Shown: in pieces, positions 23,086 to 33,555 of the stretch
Position numbering within the stretch: the stretch's first letter is position 1
Layout: each line of letters begins with the position of its first letter
Assembly (NCBI GenBank): GCA_030789695.1
Contig: CM061138.1
Span: forward strand, 19,974,214-20,038,213
Direction of reading: 5' to 3'
Origin: Scilla litardierei
Taxonomy: Eukaryota; Streptophyta; Magnoliopsida; Asparagales; Asparagaceae
Length of the DNA: 64,000 bases
Made by a program: the position numbers and the translations under genes
The notes under the pieces: generated by a model
Seen by the model: only the letters and a program-made list of their open reading frames with translations
What the model was told of the DNA's origin: nothing
Database searches by the model: none

Positions 23086-24120
23086 AAGGACAATTTTTGC
23101 AAATCGGCCAAAAAAATTTAATTAGGAAAAACGATCTAAAAAAATTTAATTAGCAAAATCGACCGATTTTGTCACAAGCAGCAAAAGAGTTGCTGACTGG
23201 GTGCGTGGGGCGTGTGCCCCATGAGCCGTACATTCAGAGTGCGACGCTCGGCCGCACTTTCAAAGTGCGGCCATGGGTCACACTCTGAATGTACGGCCGC
23301 AAAATGCCAGACATTTTAAAAACTATTGCTGCGTGTTGACGAGAACAGAAAAGATTAGCAAAATTGACCCGAGTTCATCACCCCATCAACATGAACTCGT
23401 GCAAGAAAGTACGATGAGACTGTTTTTGATCCGTTTATGCGACAATTTTAAGTTTAATCGTTTTCAAAATTTCTTTTATTCGAAAATAATCCAAAATTTG
23501 AAAATTTTCCTTATTCTATAAAACAAGAACAACGATCTCCTTCGCGCCATCCTCGATTAACACTTGCTTCAATAAGTGATTACATCCATTAGCTTTCTAT
23601 TAGTTCTTGGATTATAGCCAAGTGACAAAGAGCAACGGGATCGGAACTAGCACCTTTACTTAAAATAAACAAACAAAGAGAACGATGGTGAAATGAAGGC
23701 TCGCTTATTTGATCTATATTTAAAAATAATTAACTAGAAATCGATTAAAAAATCAACATGATAACAATTCTATGGTGCATACAATAGTTCCATCCTCGTT
23801 TTTAATAAGAAAAATGTATGGCATGCCGAATTTTTTTAAAATGAGAAATTTCATAGGAAACAGAATGGATATTGGAAGAAGAAGAAACACGGCAGATTTT
23901 GTGGCCGCATCATGAAGGTGCGGCCCATGGCCGCACTTTCACAGTGCGTTCGAGCGCCGCACTCTGAAGGTGCGACCCGTGGGGCACATGCCCACGTGCC
24001 CAGTCAGCAGCTCTTTTGCCACTTGGGACAAAATAGGTCGATTTTGCTAAATAAATTTTTAAGGTTGTTTTTCCTAACTAAATTTTTTTGGCCTATTTGC
24101 AAAAATTGTCCAATAGAAAA
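23079..24120. mobile_element. Second non-autonomous MULE with 9-bp TSD
   Basis: The element spans 23088-24111 (1024 bp), with perfect 9-bp duplications AATAGAAAA at 23079-23087 and 24112-24120. The terminal inverted repeats start GGACAATTTTTGCAAAT and extend about 200 bp. The arms contain further small palindromes (GCCGCACTTTCAAAGTGCGG). The core is AT-rich with no transposase. It lies in the 4.4-kb AGD intron. Confidence 0.88.
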
Positions 24121-24267
24121 AGGAAACGAAATAGAAATTTAATGCGTAAATTATATCTTAAATTATATCTTTTTAGACTTGATCAACAGCTTTTAGTCTC
24201 CTTCAGAAGAGTCGACTGACATTTGATTTTTTGGCAATTTTGTGTACGGTAAGATAGACAAGTCACT

Positions 24268-24270
<3 letters not shown>

Positions 24271-24301
<31 letters not shown>

Positions 24302-24324
24302 TTTATAATCATCATCATCATCAT
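24271..24324. repeat. (ATA)n and (ATC)n microsatellite
   Basis: Ten trinucleotide AAT-type units are followed by an ATC run (24309-24323). Confidence 0.85.
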
Positions 24325-24520
24325 AAATTTAGTCTCCTACTTCTCCCCCCAAAACTTTTGACTAAAGTCAGAAACCTCACTTTATTAATTCATCTGCCAA
24401 CTCATCTCCTCCCGCACACGTTGATGCATTTTCTTTGAGCGACAGTCATCTAACAATGTTAAGTTGCATGCAAAAAAGACCTTTGTGCCCCTCATGTAAT
24501 TTGGTTGGCTATCTTTTTGT

Positions 24521-25267
24521 GGCTTAATTTCAGAAAACTACATCATACTTCCGCCGAATTCCAAAAAATACCTCTTAGTTTGATATAATCGCAAAACTAC
24601 CTCATACTTTTCTGGTTTCGATAAAATCCCTCATCCCCATATCACATCCCCCCTCCCCCACCACTGCCCTTCGCCCTCTATCCATCGCCGCCCATCCCCA
24701 TTCCACCCACCACCGCCCTCCTCCCCACTCCCATCACCGTCCTCCCACTCCCCACCACCGCCACCCTTCGCCCTCCATCCATCGCTGCACATCCCCCTTC
24801 CACCAACCGCCACCCTCCTCCCCTCCTCCCCACTCCCCTCCCTGCCGCCCCTCCATCCACCATCGCCCCCCCCCGCCCCCTTCCCCCACCGCCGCACTCG
24901 TCTACCATTTCCCCCCACTGCCGCCCTCCTCCCTCCTACACCATCCCACATATATCAAAGTATAAGGTAGTTCTATGAAATTAAACCAAAGAATGAGATA
25001 GTTCTACGAAATTAAGCAAAGTATGCGGTAGTTCTACGAAAGCAAAGTATGAGGGAGTTTATTGCAACCTGAAAAGTATGAGGTAGTTTTGCGATTATAT
25101 CAAAATAAGAGGTATTTTTTTGGAATTCAACGAAACTATGAGATAGTTTTCCGAAATAAGCGATTATATCAAAATAAAAGCATTGCATATATTTTTTTGG
25201 AATTCAACGAAACTATGAGATAGTTTTCCGAAATAAGCGATTATATCAAAATAAAAGCATTGCATAT
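24521..25267. mobile_element. Foldback element with CT-rich core
   Basis: Left arm at 24521-24640 (GCTTAATTTCAGAAAACTAC..., TACCTCTTAGTTTGATATAA) is the inverse of the right arm at about 25030-25165. The core at 24650-24935 is a C/T-rich run of imperfect CCACCGCCCTCC repeats whose minus-strand frames read as Gly/Arg-rich protein by composition only. The last ~75 bp of the right end are duplicated in tandem (25117-25190 and 25193-25267). The superfamily was not determined. Confidence 0.65.
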
Positions 25268-26157
25268 GACCTTTTTTTCTCACTCTTTCTTTCTTTTTCT
25301 TCTCTCATGTCTTCTTCTCTAAAGTCCAAGATCCCTGATTGAGCTAGTTGCAACCCAACTCAAAAGTAGAGATGTGAGAAATGGTATAAATTTCAAATCT
25401 TTTACAGCATTAGTTGAAATTTTACCTGAATATACTTGAGAAATTTTGATTGCAGGTTAAAGGGGATTCATGCCTCTTATAGTATTGTGATGATTTCATG
25501 TGAAATTCTGATCTAACATGATACAATGTATCACATGCTAAATGTGTGGACATGTGGCATGCTTTGATTGGTGCATTACTTGGTGCCTTGCACAGTGGAC
25601 CTGGATTTGTAACACATAATTCCTCTACCATAACTCTACTATATATGTAAACATGTATATGGAACACCACCATATAATCTGATTTTTATCACCATTGCCT
25701 TTCAATCTCCATGTTAATGGTCACATGCAATGCTTTAACAGCTTGGATGCCTTGAAGAAGAAGCTATTTCTAAATCCATCAAGATAAGATCACAACATTT
25801 GTGCTTTGAAAACAAATTCACAATAGGCAACAGGTTACGCTGATATCTAAATTTAAAGAATGACATAGAAATTAGAGCTTTGCACATCGATAATATGAAT
25901 TCAGAATCTGATCCTTTACTAATAAGAATAGAATATCAAGTGCTTTGAGATACATTATCCTTGAGGGAGAGACGTTATCATAAATAATTACGCCCTTATT
26001 ATCCAGCTAAATATATATATATATATCTTTAAAACATTATAGCATATTATTTGTGCTTTTAAAGATAAACTCAACAATTTATTTTTGGAAAACAACTCTA
26101 AAGGTAACAAAAGATATATGCAAAAATAGTTGCAAGCAGGGTAATAGTTTCAAGTAC
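25268..26157 (-). other. AGD intron sequence
   Basis: AT-rich, with an (AT)n run near 26012-26024. No gene or repeat ends are recognised. Confidence 0.5.
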
Positions 26158-26233
26158 CTTTAAGTGGATGTACCTTTCCTTTTTTGTAAAGGCATCCTTA
26201 TGGCTAGGCTTTTTGGTGGACAATTCACTCGTA
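26158..26233 (-). CDS. AGD-type ARF-GAP, 76-bp linker exon
   Basis: A small exon lies between acceptor ATGCAG (AG at 26235-26234) and donor AAG|GTACTT (26158/26157). Its first base completes a Ser codon from the previous exon, and the remaining 25 codons read TSELSTKKPSHKDAFTKKER then YIHLK. The KPSHKDAF..KE.YIH.K string is the conserved link between the ARF-GAP domain and ankyrin repeats in AGD proteins, where KYVEKLL follows; here YVDKIL follows in the next exon. It is too short for ordinary ORF finding and was located from the motif and splice phase. Confidence 0.88.
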
Positions 26234-26375
26234 CTGCATCAATTTAAAGTGATCAGTTGAAGAAAAAGAGACTCATCTAACAACACACTAAAAAAATATG
26301 TACCAGAACAAACACAAATATTTAAACTTAGAAATGTTACTATTCAATTCAGAGACTTTGTAAAGAATAGGTTTA

Positions 26376-26481
26376 AGAGCAGAGCCTCTCCCAACCTATA
26401 TTATTCATATTTAAAGAAAATCATAATGCGTTAGGCCAAAAGCCCAATGCAATCAATATCACAAAAAATTCTAATTTAACA
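26376..26481 (-). repeat. Copia 3' LTR
   Basis: This 106-bp LTR begins (minus strand) TGTTAAATTAGAA directly after the purine tract at 26482-26495. The distal end has decayed (AGAGC in place of TGAGC on the plus strand). Confidence 0.7.
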
Positions 26482-26499
26482 CCCCCTCAAAATAGAGAT

Positions 26500-26714
26500 G
26501 GATATCTATTATGCCCCGCTTGCTACAAATAAAATATAAGGCCTTTAGGGAAATTACATTAGAAAAGATGTCTTCACAGAGATGAGTATCTAGAAAATGG
26601 AGTACAGATATACTTAGTTAATATTACAACTCATATGAAGTTGCAATCCACCTCATCATACTTGGTACACTCATGAAACACAAAATGATTTGAATATAAA
26701 TGGTTGCTTGATTA
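26500..26714 (-). pseudogene. Copia pol C-terminus and 3' tail
   Basis: On the minus strand the sequence reads QATIYIQIILCF, then after one frameshift KYDEVDCNFI. This is the standard end of copia RNase H (Q.AI.IA.NPVFHERTKHIE.DCHF). It follows directly from the LLYCDN codons at about 29170 once the intervening insertion and its TSD are removed. Confidence 0.75.
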
Positions 26715-26817
26715 TGATGAGATCGCATTCAATGACATTTTTGTAATTTTAGGGTCCAGTGTTTGTGTTTTTTTGTAGTTCTACGAAAATCTGATTTTAT
26801 ATTTAGTTTTTTCTGGC

Positions 26818-26849
<32 letters not shown>

Positions 26850-27077
26850 TTAGAGAGATTGAGGATCATGCTGAATTTTGTGAGAGAAATCTCTAGGTGA
26901 TTAAGTGAAACCCTATATTTTAGAGAATACTGCCATCCTCTCGAATTGGTGGTTTGGGAGAGCGACACCTCTCGAACGTGGCAATTTATCCCGGTGTCCC
27001 TCTATATTCCAATAAAAACAAGAACTTTATTTTCCAAAATCCTATTTTTACTTCATAAACCGTAGAAAAACCTATCA
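26715..27077 (+). repeat. 5' LTR of gag-only element, with 29-G run
   Basis: TG...CA ends. It differs from the 3' LTR (28840-29164) mainly by substitutions and by an uninterrupted run of about 29 G at 26820-26848 that the other LTR lacks. Confidence 0.85.
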
Positions 27078-27103
27078 AATTAGTATCAGGGCACATATCC
27101 TGA

Positions 27104-28795
27104 TGGCGGCGACGAGAAAGATGGAAGCTTTGTAGGAGAAATTTGATAGCGAAGTGACAATATTGAAGAAATCGATGGAGGAGATAAGAACGTCAATGGC
27201 CTCCATAGAATCTGGGATGAAAGCTGCAATTGAAGCCATGATCGAAGCTAGGATAAAAGCGTCAGAAGCGAGGTTGAACACGACAATGAAGACCTTAATG
27301 CAAATTCTTACGTAACACTTCTCTTAACGATTCCCCGATTCCAAAGGGGCAAAGAAGTCAGATCAGGGCAATGTTAAAGATAACTCAAATCTAGGGCGAA
27401 AGGTGAATTTTTTGTCAAAGGAAAAGAAAATTTTGAAGAATTTGAGGAAGGACTTCTATCCGATGTGGATCCAGAGTCCGATTATGCAGCAGAAGAACCC
27501 ACGGAGGCGGCGACCCTCCACACCCCTGCCAGAGGCACCGCGACCCTAGGGTGGGCCGCCTGGGGCCTCGCGGCCCTTGGGGGCTGGCGTTGACCTTGCC
27601 AAGCCCCGACTGAGCCGTCTAGGGCCTCGTCGAGCGGCAGAAAGGCCGCTAGGAGCCTCACAGCCCCCAGGCGGCCTGCCATGACACAGGTGACCCCTAG
27701 GGTAGCCGCCGGGGTCCGGTGTTGACTTAGAGGACATGCAGATGCCATATGGCCCCCTGGTTTGCTAAAGAGAGACATCGACGCCATGTTTCGAACTACA
27801 AGGAGTTTGAAGAACACCATGAAGATGATCCACACTATGAGGATAACAAAAGAGACTTTGATTGGGGCGATGACAATTGGAGAAACGATGGTGAAGCTGA
27901 TGAAGCCCTGGTGGAGGAATTTGGGCGATCCGTAACGACAGCACATCCAGCAGCCATACCACTACGTACCGCCCAGAGAGAGCTGGACATGGGAATCTTG
28001 GTGTTGATGACAAAATATAAAGCTAAAGATGATGCTGTCGAGAGAGATGATCCTTATTGATATATTTACTAAGCAGAAAGATTTTTTGTAGTGACATGCC
28101 GGACAAAGGAGAAATCGGAGGCTGATATATTCTTTACAGAAAAAGTGCTATCTTGGTTCCAATGGAGGAAGCAGATGCGACTTATGCGTTCATGAGAGGA
28201 ACTGAAGGACTGCTTGGTAGACCGTTTTTCGGACACCGAGGGAGGAAGCTTACTAGAACAGCTCTTCGTACTCGGGCAAGAGGGCTCCGTCAGAGAGTAT
28301 ATGGAGAAATTTGAGGCACTCTCAGGCCGAGTAAGGAGAATACCTGAGGATACATTGGAAGTAAGTTTCATGAAGGGGCTTAGGACAGACATTCGAGCTG
28401 AGCTCTACATAGAAACTGATAGTGCTGATAGACATGATGGGGCGGGCCTAGCTGATCGAGTATCGACTCATAGCCAAGCGATATGCCGGGGGACCTGGAG
28501 TGGATCCACTTTTCACAGTCAGGTACCGACAAGAGGCAGAATGCATCGTCAAGAGAAAACTAGTCCAACAGAGAGGAGAGCGATGGTACACTGCTAGGGA
28601 TACAATTCAAGAAGATGATGAAGGCTAAGGTATAAGTCAAACATGCTAAGGGATTGTTTCTGTTGTGATAAGAAATTCACCTCATGGCATCAGTATCGAG
28701 ACCGCACGCTCCAGTTGTTGATGGTAGATGGCGTGGATGATGATGTGGAGGAGGATGAGCCAAGAGATGTGCATCTCTACTTGAAGTAGCATAAC
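27104..28795 (+). pseudogene. Degenerate gag with zinc knuckle
   Basis: The frame starts ATGGCGGCGACGAGAAAG (27104) and has an early in-frame TAG after MEAL. It then shows the typical chromovirus N-terminus (coiled coil KKSMEEIRTSMASIESG), a G/P-rich region at 27500-27720, a broken capsid-like core (VREYMEKFEALSGRVRRIPE at about 28289, with FMKGLRTDIRAEL further on) and a decayed CCHC knuckle (FCCDKKFTSWHQ at about 28660). An acidic tail (DDDVEEDEP) follows. Many stops and frameshifts are present. Confidence 0.75.
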
Positions 28796-28839
28796 GATGA
28801 CCTTCATGACATCAAGGTGGTTCTTTATGGGCGAAGTAA

Positions 28840-29164
28840 TGATGAGATCGCATTAAGTGGTATTTATGTAATTTTGGGGTCTGGGGGTTGTTTTTGTAAT
28901 TTTGAAAAATTATGATTATTATATTAGTGGAGGCATAGAGAGATTGGGGATTATACCGAAATTTGTAAGAGAAACATATATGAGATTGAGTGAAACCCTA
29001 TATTGTGTAGAGTATGGCCATCATCTTGAATTGGTGGCTTGAAAGAGCGGCTTACCTCTCGAATGCGGCCATTTATCCTTGTATCCCTTTATATTCCAAT
29101 AATAATCATAACTTTATTTCCTAAAATACTATTTTTATTTCACAAACCCTAGAAAAATCTATCA
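28840..29164 (+). repeat. 3' LTR of gag-only element
   Basis: Starts TGATGAGATCGCATT directly after a short GGGCGAAGTAA purine stretch and ends TCTATCA before the GATTA duplication. Confidence 0.85.
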
Positions 29165-29817
29165 GATTATCACAATACAATAGCATATGCTCAAAACTCT
29201 GGAATACAAGCTCCCACACTAAAGTTTTCAAGCACATCATCTTACATGATGTGTGTGCCATAGCCATATACTATGCATCAACACTTGATCACAAGATAGC
29301 ATTTTATCTCTTACGTTGTCAGGCTATCAAATTCCCTCCAATATAGCTAATTATCCAGAAGTAGATTTCTTATCACACTTGTGACCAATATATCTTTAAT
29401 CTGAGTAAGCCCGAAACTTTAGATGGCCATGTCTCATATATAGCACAGTCCCTTTCTTAGAGCTTTCTTTATATAGTGCAGAATGTTTAAGGCTGTCTTC
29501 CAAGGAACTTTATGCTGATATATGAACGGACTAACCAATCCAACTGCATATGTGATATTTGATTATGCGAAGTAACATAAATGAGCATTCCTACTGACCT
29601 CTTGTATCATAAAACATCAACAAATAACAAGCTATACTCGTCCCACATATCAACATAAGCATCCATGGGTTGACTTACAAGTTTAGCACCTAGAAGACCA
29701 GTTTCTGGTTGTAAATCCAACACATATTTCCTTTGAGACAAAGATACATCTTGTCTACCATAGGAAATATCTATCTTAAAAAAGTATTTTAGCCTGCCTA
29801 AATCATTTGTAACAAAT
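29165..29817 (-). pseudogene. Copia reverse transcriptase / RNase H fragment
   Basis: The minus strand reads NDLGRLKYFFKIDISYG and LSQRKYVLDL..ETGLLG (end of RT), then VGMLIYVTS, ALNILHYIKKALRKGL, and SSVDA, MAMAHTSCKMMCL and LLYCDN of RNase H, with several stops and frameshifts. The N-terminal side is cut at 29817 by the solo LTR, and the C-terminal side by the gag-only element at 29165. It is unambiguous copia pol and clearly inactive. Confidence 0.85.
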
Positions 29818-31340
29818 TGTAACACCCTGTTTCTCAAAATACCTTGAAAGCAAAACGTGAAGCCCGAGACGTATTTAAATTAAAGGAAATTATGAATATT
29901 TTGTCTTTTTCCCTCACTTTTTTCCCTTTTCCCTTGTTTTAAATTTGCCTAGCGTAAAAATAAACCACATAGGTTTTCCATGTAAATTATTTAACAAACC
30001 ATAGAAATAATTAAAACATCAGATCGACATACAAAAGTTTCTCCAAAAATACGAGTTCATTATTACAACGAGTTCTTAATGAAAAAGGCAACAATTCTAA
30101 TACACAGATATGTCCATAAAAACTGCAATCAATATAGAAAAGAAAACCTGATCCTGAGTATAAAACTGCTCCTTTCAGTCTATCTGGTCAAGATGTAATA
30201 CCATGTATTTATTTAAAATTAATTTGCTAAATTTTTCGTATATTTTTTTCATATTTCTTTATTTTCTTTCGTTTCTTCTTTTTTGTGTTCCCCCCTTCCT
30301 TCTTTCTTCTTTTGGCCCACAAGCCTTACACCCTCTCACCTTTCCCTTCTTTTTCTTCCTATCTTTCCTTTTTCTAATTTCCCCAGCCCAGCCCAGCCCA
30401 CTGAAGCCTACCCCTCTTCCCCTTACCCCCTCCCCCCCCGCGCGACTGCCCACACATACACACTCACTCACATGCTCACCACTACCACTCGGCGAAAATC
30501 ACACACTCTCTCTCTTTCTCCCTCACTCTTTCTCACCCGACACTCTTCTACTTGATTAAATTTGTCTGCAAAATTTATTTTTATATTATTCTGATATTAT
30601 TCTTTCCTCCTCCTTTTCTTTTCTTTTACTTTCTCCTAGCCCAAAACTGCAAAGCCCAAAGCCTTTTCTTTTTAATTTTTTATTTCTTTAGAAACCCGGC
30701 CCGCTCAGACCCTCTACCACTACCCACTTTTCTCTTCCTTTCTTTTTTTCTCTTTCCCCTTCATTTAACCCACGGCCAAAGAGCCCAGCACCCTCTCCAT
30801 TGTTTTCTCTCACCAACCAAGCTAATCACAGCTTTCGACAATCACACGGCTCTCTCTCCCTCTGTCTCTCACGGCAGGCAAACACAGCTGACAACAACCA
30901 AAACACTAACGATCACGATGCCTTTCTTGTGAGGAGTTCAACTCGAATCCAAACATCTATCTTTACGCGTGAATAGATTACCTCTTCTACCCCTCTTTCT
31001 CTATTTAAGCGTGGTTAACTTGGGATTTTATTTTATACGAAAATTATTTCTTTCCTCTTCAAAACTCTTTCGGATTACTATTGAATTGGGTTTTGAGCTC
31101 CAGAACAAAATAAGAGAGTATTATGCAGTTTTAGTATTTATTTCTTTTGCGTTGTTTATAACTGAGAGATTGTAGTTTTTTTCTTTTCGGCATTAGACAT
31201 TGTACCCTCGTTGAATGATGAATAAATGTGTAATTCTATTTTATAAATTTTTTGTTCTATTTCTATATTATTTTCACTGGTACCTGCAGGACCTGCGTAT
31301 TTCTTGAAATTGTTACAACACTCGAACCTGCGGCGTTACA
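29818..31340 (+). mobile_element. Probable solo LTR (1523 bp)
   Basis: It begins TGTAACACCCTG inside the copia RT frame and ends CTGCGGCGTTACA, the same ends and the same GGTACCTGCAGGACCTGC block as the long-LTR family at 33556 and 54181. Flanking 5-mers are CAAAT and TAAAT (4 of 5). The interior is pyrimidine-rich leader sequence with CTCTCTC runs. No coding content. Confidence 0.6.
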
Positions 31341-31407
31341 TAAATCAACATTAGCAATTAGTATTAGCATTATTAACAATTTTATTACGGAATATTATTT
31401 ATGAATA
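31341..31407. other. AT-rich segment between insertions
   Basis: A 67-bp piece that continues as the AT-rich DNA at 38171 once the gypsy element between them is removed. Confidence 0.4.
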
Positions 31408-31816
31408 TGATACGTTTGCTCCAAAAAGACGACAAATTCAGAATTAAGAGAAAAAAAGAAATATAAAAGTGGAATTTTTAGTAGATTTTTGGAAATAAGA
31501 AGATAGATCGATCCTTTTCTAGAGTAGATCTCTCCCTAACTTGTGTTAATGGAACAAGTTTAATCCCACACGTACCCTAACAATATTTCGTAAGCAAATG
31601 ATCGATCTTCGATCCCAGAAAACTAGGGCCGACTTGTAGGCTTTAAACCCACTCCTAACACAAAAGATAATGAAAGACTAATAAGCCCATCTAATTACTA
31701 AACACAAAACTAAAGAATAAGCCTAAATAAATAAGTCACACATCGGTAAAGTACGGTCCGAGGCCCACGACTCGTGCCGCGCGCCACCTTCGCCTGGTGT
31801 AGACCGGACCTCATCA
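31408..31816 (-). repeat. 3' LTR of the second gag-only element
   Basis: 409 bp, matching 37756-38170 along its length with scattered substitutions and small indels, so this insertion is clearly older than the chromovirus at 42639. Confidence 0.85.
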
Positions 31817-31879
31817 TTACTCCCCCCAAAAACGAACCTTGTCCTCAATGTTGCAGTCTGATAATTGCGTCAATCTTCT

Positions 31880-33555
31880 CTAATCTAAGTGTGGACGCGG
31901 CTCTGCCTCGTCTACACATCCGTCAAGCATCACCACAACATCCTCATCTGCCGCAACCTCCAGCTGCATGGCCCTCCCTGCGCAATAGTGACCTGGTGTG
32001 AACCTCTCGTCACACTTAAAGCAAAGGCCCTTAGCCCTTCGCTCTCTTATCTTTGTCCCTGTCATGCGGCGAGTCTGTCCTCCAGGTTGTCTCCGTAGCA
32101 TTCACCCTTGACGTCGCTGGTGCCCCCACAATGGTCTTAGGTGCCTCCGTAGGTGCTGGAATGCGATATGTCAATCCGCCCCCAGCCCCTAGACTTCCTC
32201 TCTTCAACCAACATGTCCTCCACTCTCCTCGATACACACATCATGGCAGTTAAACCCCGGGGGTCCTGGACCCTCAGCTCAACCCTAATCATAGGATTTA
32301 GCCCCTTTAAGAAGTTTTCCTCCATTGATTCGTCAGATACACCCTCCACTCGGCTCGAGAGTCTATCAAACTTCTCTATATATTCCCAAACCGACCCATC
32401 CTGTCTCAAGGTATATTGCTGCTTGAATAGGCCTCCCATTGGATTTCATGAAATCTCTCCATGAGACATTCAGTTAACTCTCTCCAGGTCCGTATAGGCC
32501 TCTGCTTCTGGGTCTACCTGTACCAAGATAGTGCTTTGCCTTCGAAGCTCAGTGCTACTGCCCTCAGTCTATCTACCTCGGTGAAGCCTGCGACGTCAAA
32601 GTATCTCTCAATCAGATACAACCACTCGTTAGGATCCTTTTCGTCAAAGAGGGGCGCCTTCAACTTCCTCATCTTATTCTCTGGGTTGACGTCACCTCGT
32701 GGTGGCACCTCTTAGTTCACCGCCTGGCATCTCTGATAAGGAGGCTCCTCGACCCTCCACGGTGCCTCAGGACGCTGCCTTCCATATCCTCGATCTCCTC
32801 CCCTAACCCTCTCGTTAGAGAGTTCTCTTACATCTTCCCACTCTTCATCCTGCTCTAGACGCATCCCTTGCTCTCGTCGAGTCTTCCTAAGGAGCCGCCC
32901 CCCTTCGCCGCCCCCAAGGAGACGGACCACCTCACGCGGCCCCCAGGTGGGGCCGCCCCCAGGGCACGGAAATCCACCTGCGGCCCCCTGGTGGGGCCGC
33001 CTGCCCTCGCTGTCCCCACAGGGGGCGGATCTACCCTCGCAGCCCCCTGGAGGGGCCGCCTGCCCTTGCCGCCCCCAGAGGGGGCAAAATCTGCCCCCGC
33101 GGCCCCCTGGTGGGGCCGCCAACCCTCGTCGCTCCTCGCTGGAATCGAAAAGACCACTGCGGCCCCCTGTTGGGGCCGCCACCACTCGCCGCCACCAGAT
33201 GGGGCGGATCTGCCCCGGCTGCCACCTGATGGGGCTACATGCCCTCGTCGTCCCCCCAGGGGGCGGATCCGCTCCTGCGGCCCCCAGGTGGGGCCGCCTG
33301 ACCACGCCGCCCCCCGTCGGGGGCAGAAACCCTCCGGCGGCCCCCAGGTGTGGCCGCCCACATGCGCCGCCACCAATGATGTCCCCATGGGGAAAGTCCT
33401 CCCGCAAATCCTGGTGGAGCTCGTCCGCCTTTGCCGTTGCCTTGGGCCATCTGAGAAGCCAGATCTGAAGATCCCAACGTTTTCGGATCCGGATCTCGTT
33501 GAAAAAACTGCTATTGGAGCATCAATGCCACCTCTGCGAACCCTTCTTTCATCTC
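31880..33555 (-). pseudogene. Degenerate gag (main part) with zinc knuckle
   Basis: On the minus strand the order is: a region made of repeated G/P/R-rich units (33400-32900), the capsid core (LKAPLFDEKDPNEWLYLIERY near 32660, YIEKFDRLSSRVEGV and NFLKGLNPMIRVEL at about 32290-32400) and the knuckle GLCFKCDERFTPGHYC (~32010), followed by an acidic stretch. In-frame stops and frame changes separate the pieces. Immediately after, near 31880-31840, the reading resembles the last residues of pol (G.GSFLGGV) next to the purine tract. Confidence 0.75.
32936..33395. repeat. GC-rich 59/60-bp minisatellite within gag
   Basis: Eight units start GCGGCCCCCTGGTGGGGCCGC or a close variant (starts near 32936, 32980, 33039, 33098, 33158, 33218, 33277, 33337). 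Each unit opens with a self-complementary GCGGCCCC...GGGGCCGC block. Because the unit is about 60 bp and nearly stop-free, several frames on both strands stay open here. Only the minus frame belongs to gag. Confidence 0.85.

Larger units (their letters stand above)
26710..29169 (+). mobile_element. Gag-only chromovirus-like LTR element (TR-GAG type)
   Basis: The element is 26715-29164 (2450 bp), inserted in the copia RNase H gene, with perfect 5-bp duplications GATTA (26710-26714, 29165-29169). LTRs are 26715-27077 (363 bp) and 28840-29164 (325 bp), starting TGATGAGATCGCATT and ending CTATCA. A degenerate primer site TAGTATCAGGGC lies 3 bp after the 5' LTR. The inside encodes a broken gag and zinc knuckle, then passes directly to the short tail before the 3' LTR: protease, RT, RNase H and integrase are absent. 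Confidence 0.85.

Noticed and set aside
24631..24951. 106-residue Gly/Arg-rich frame
   Set aside because: Low-complexity CCACCGCCCTCC repeats in the foldback element core.
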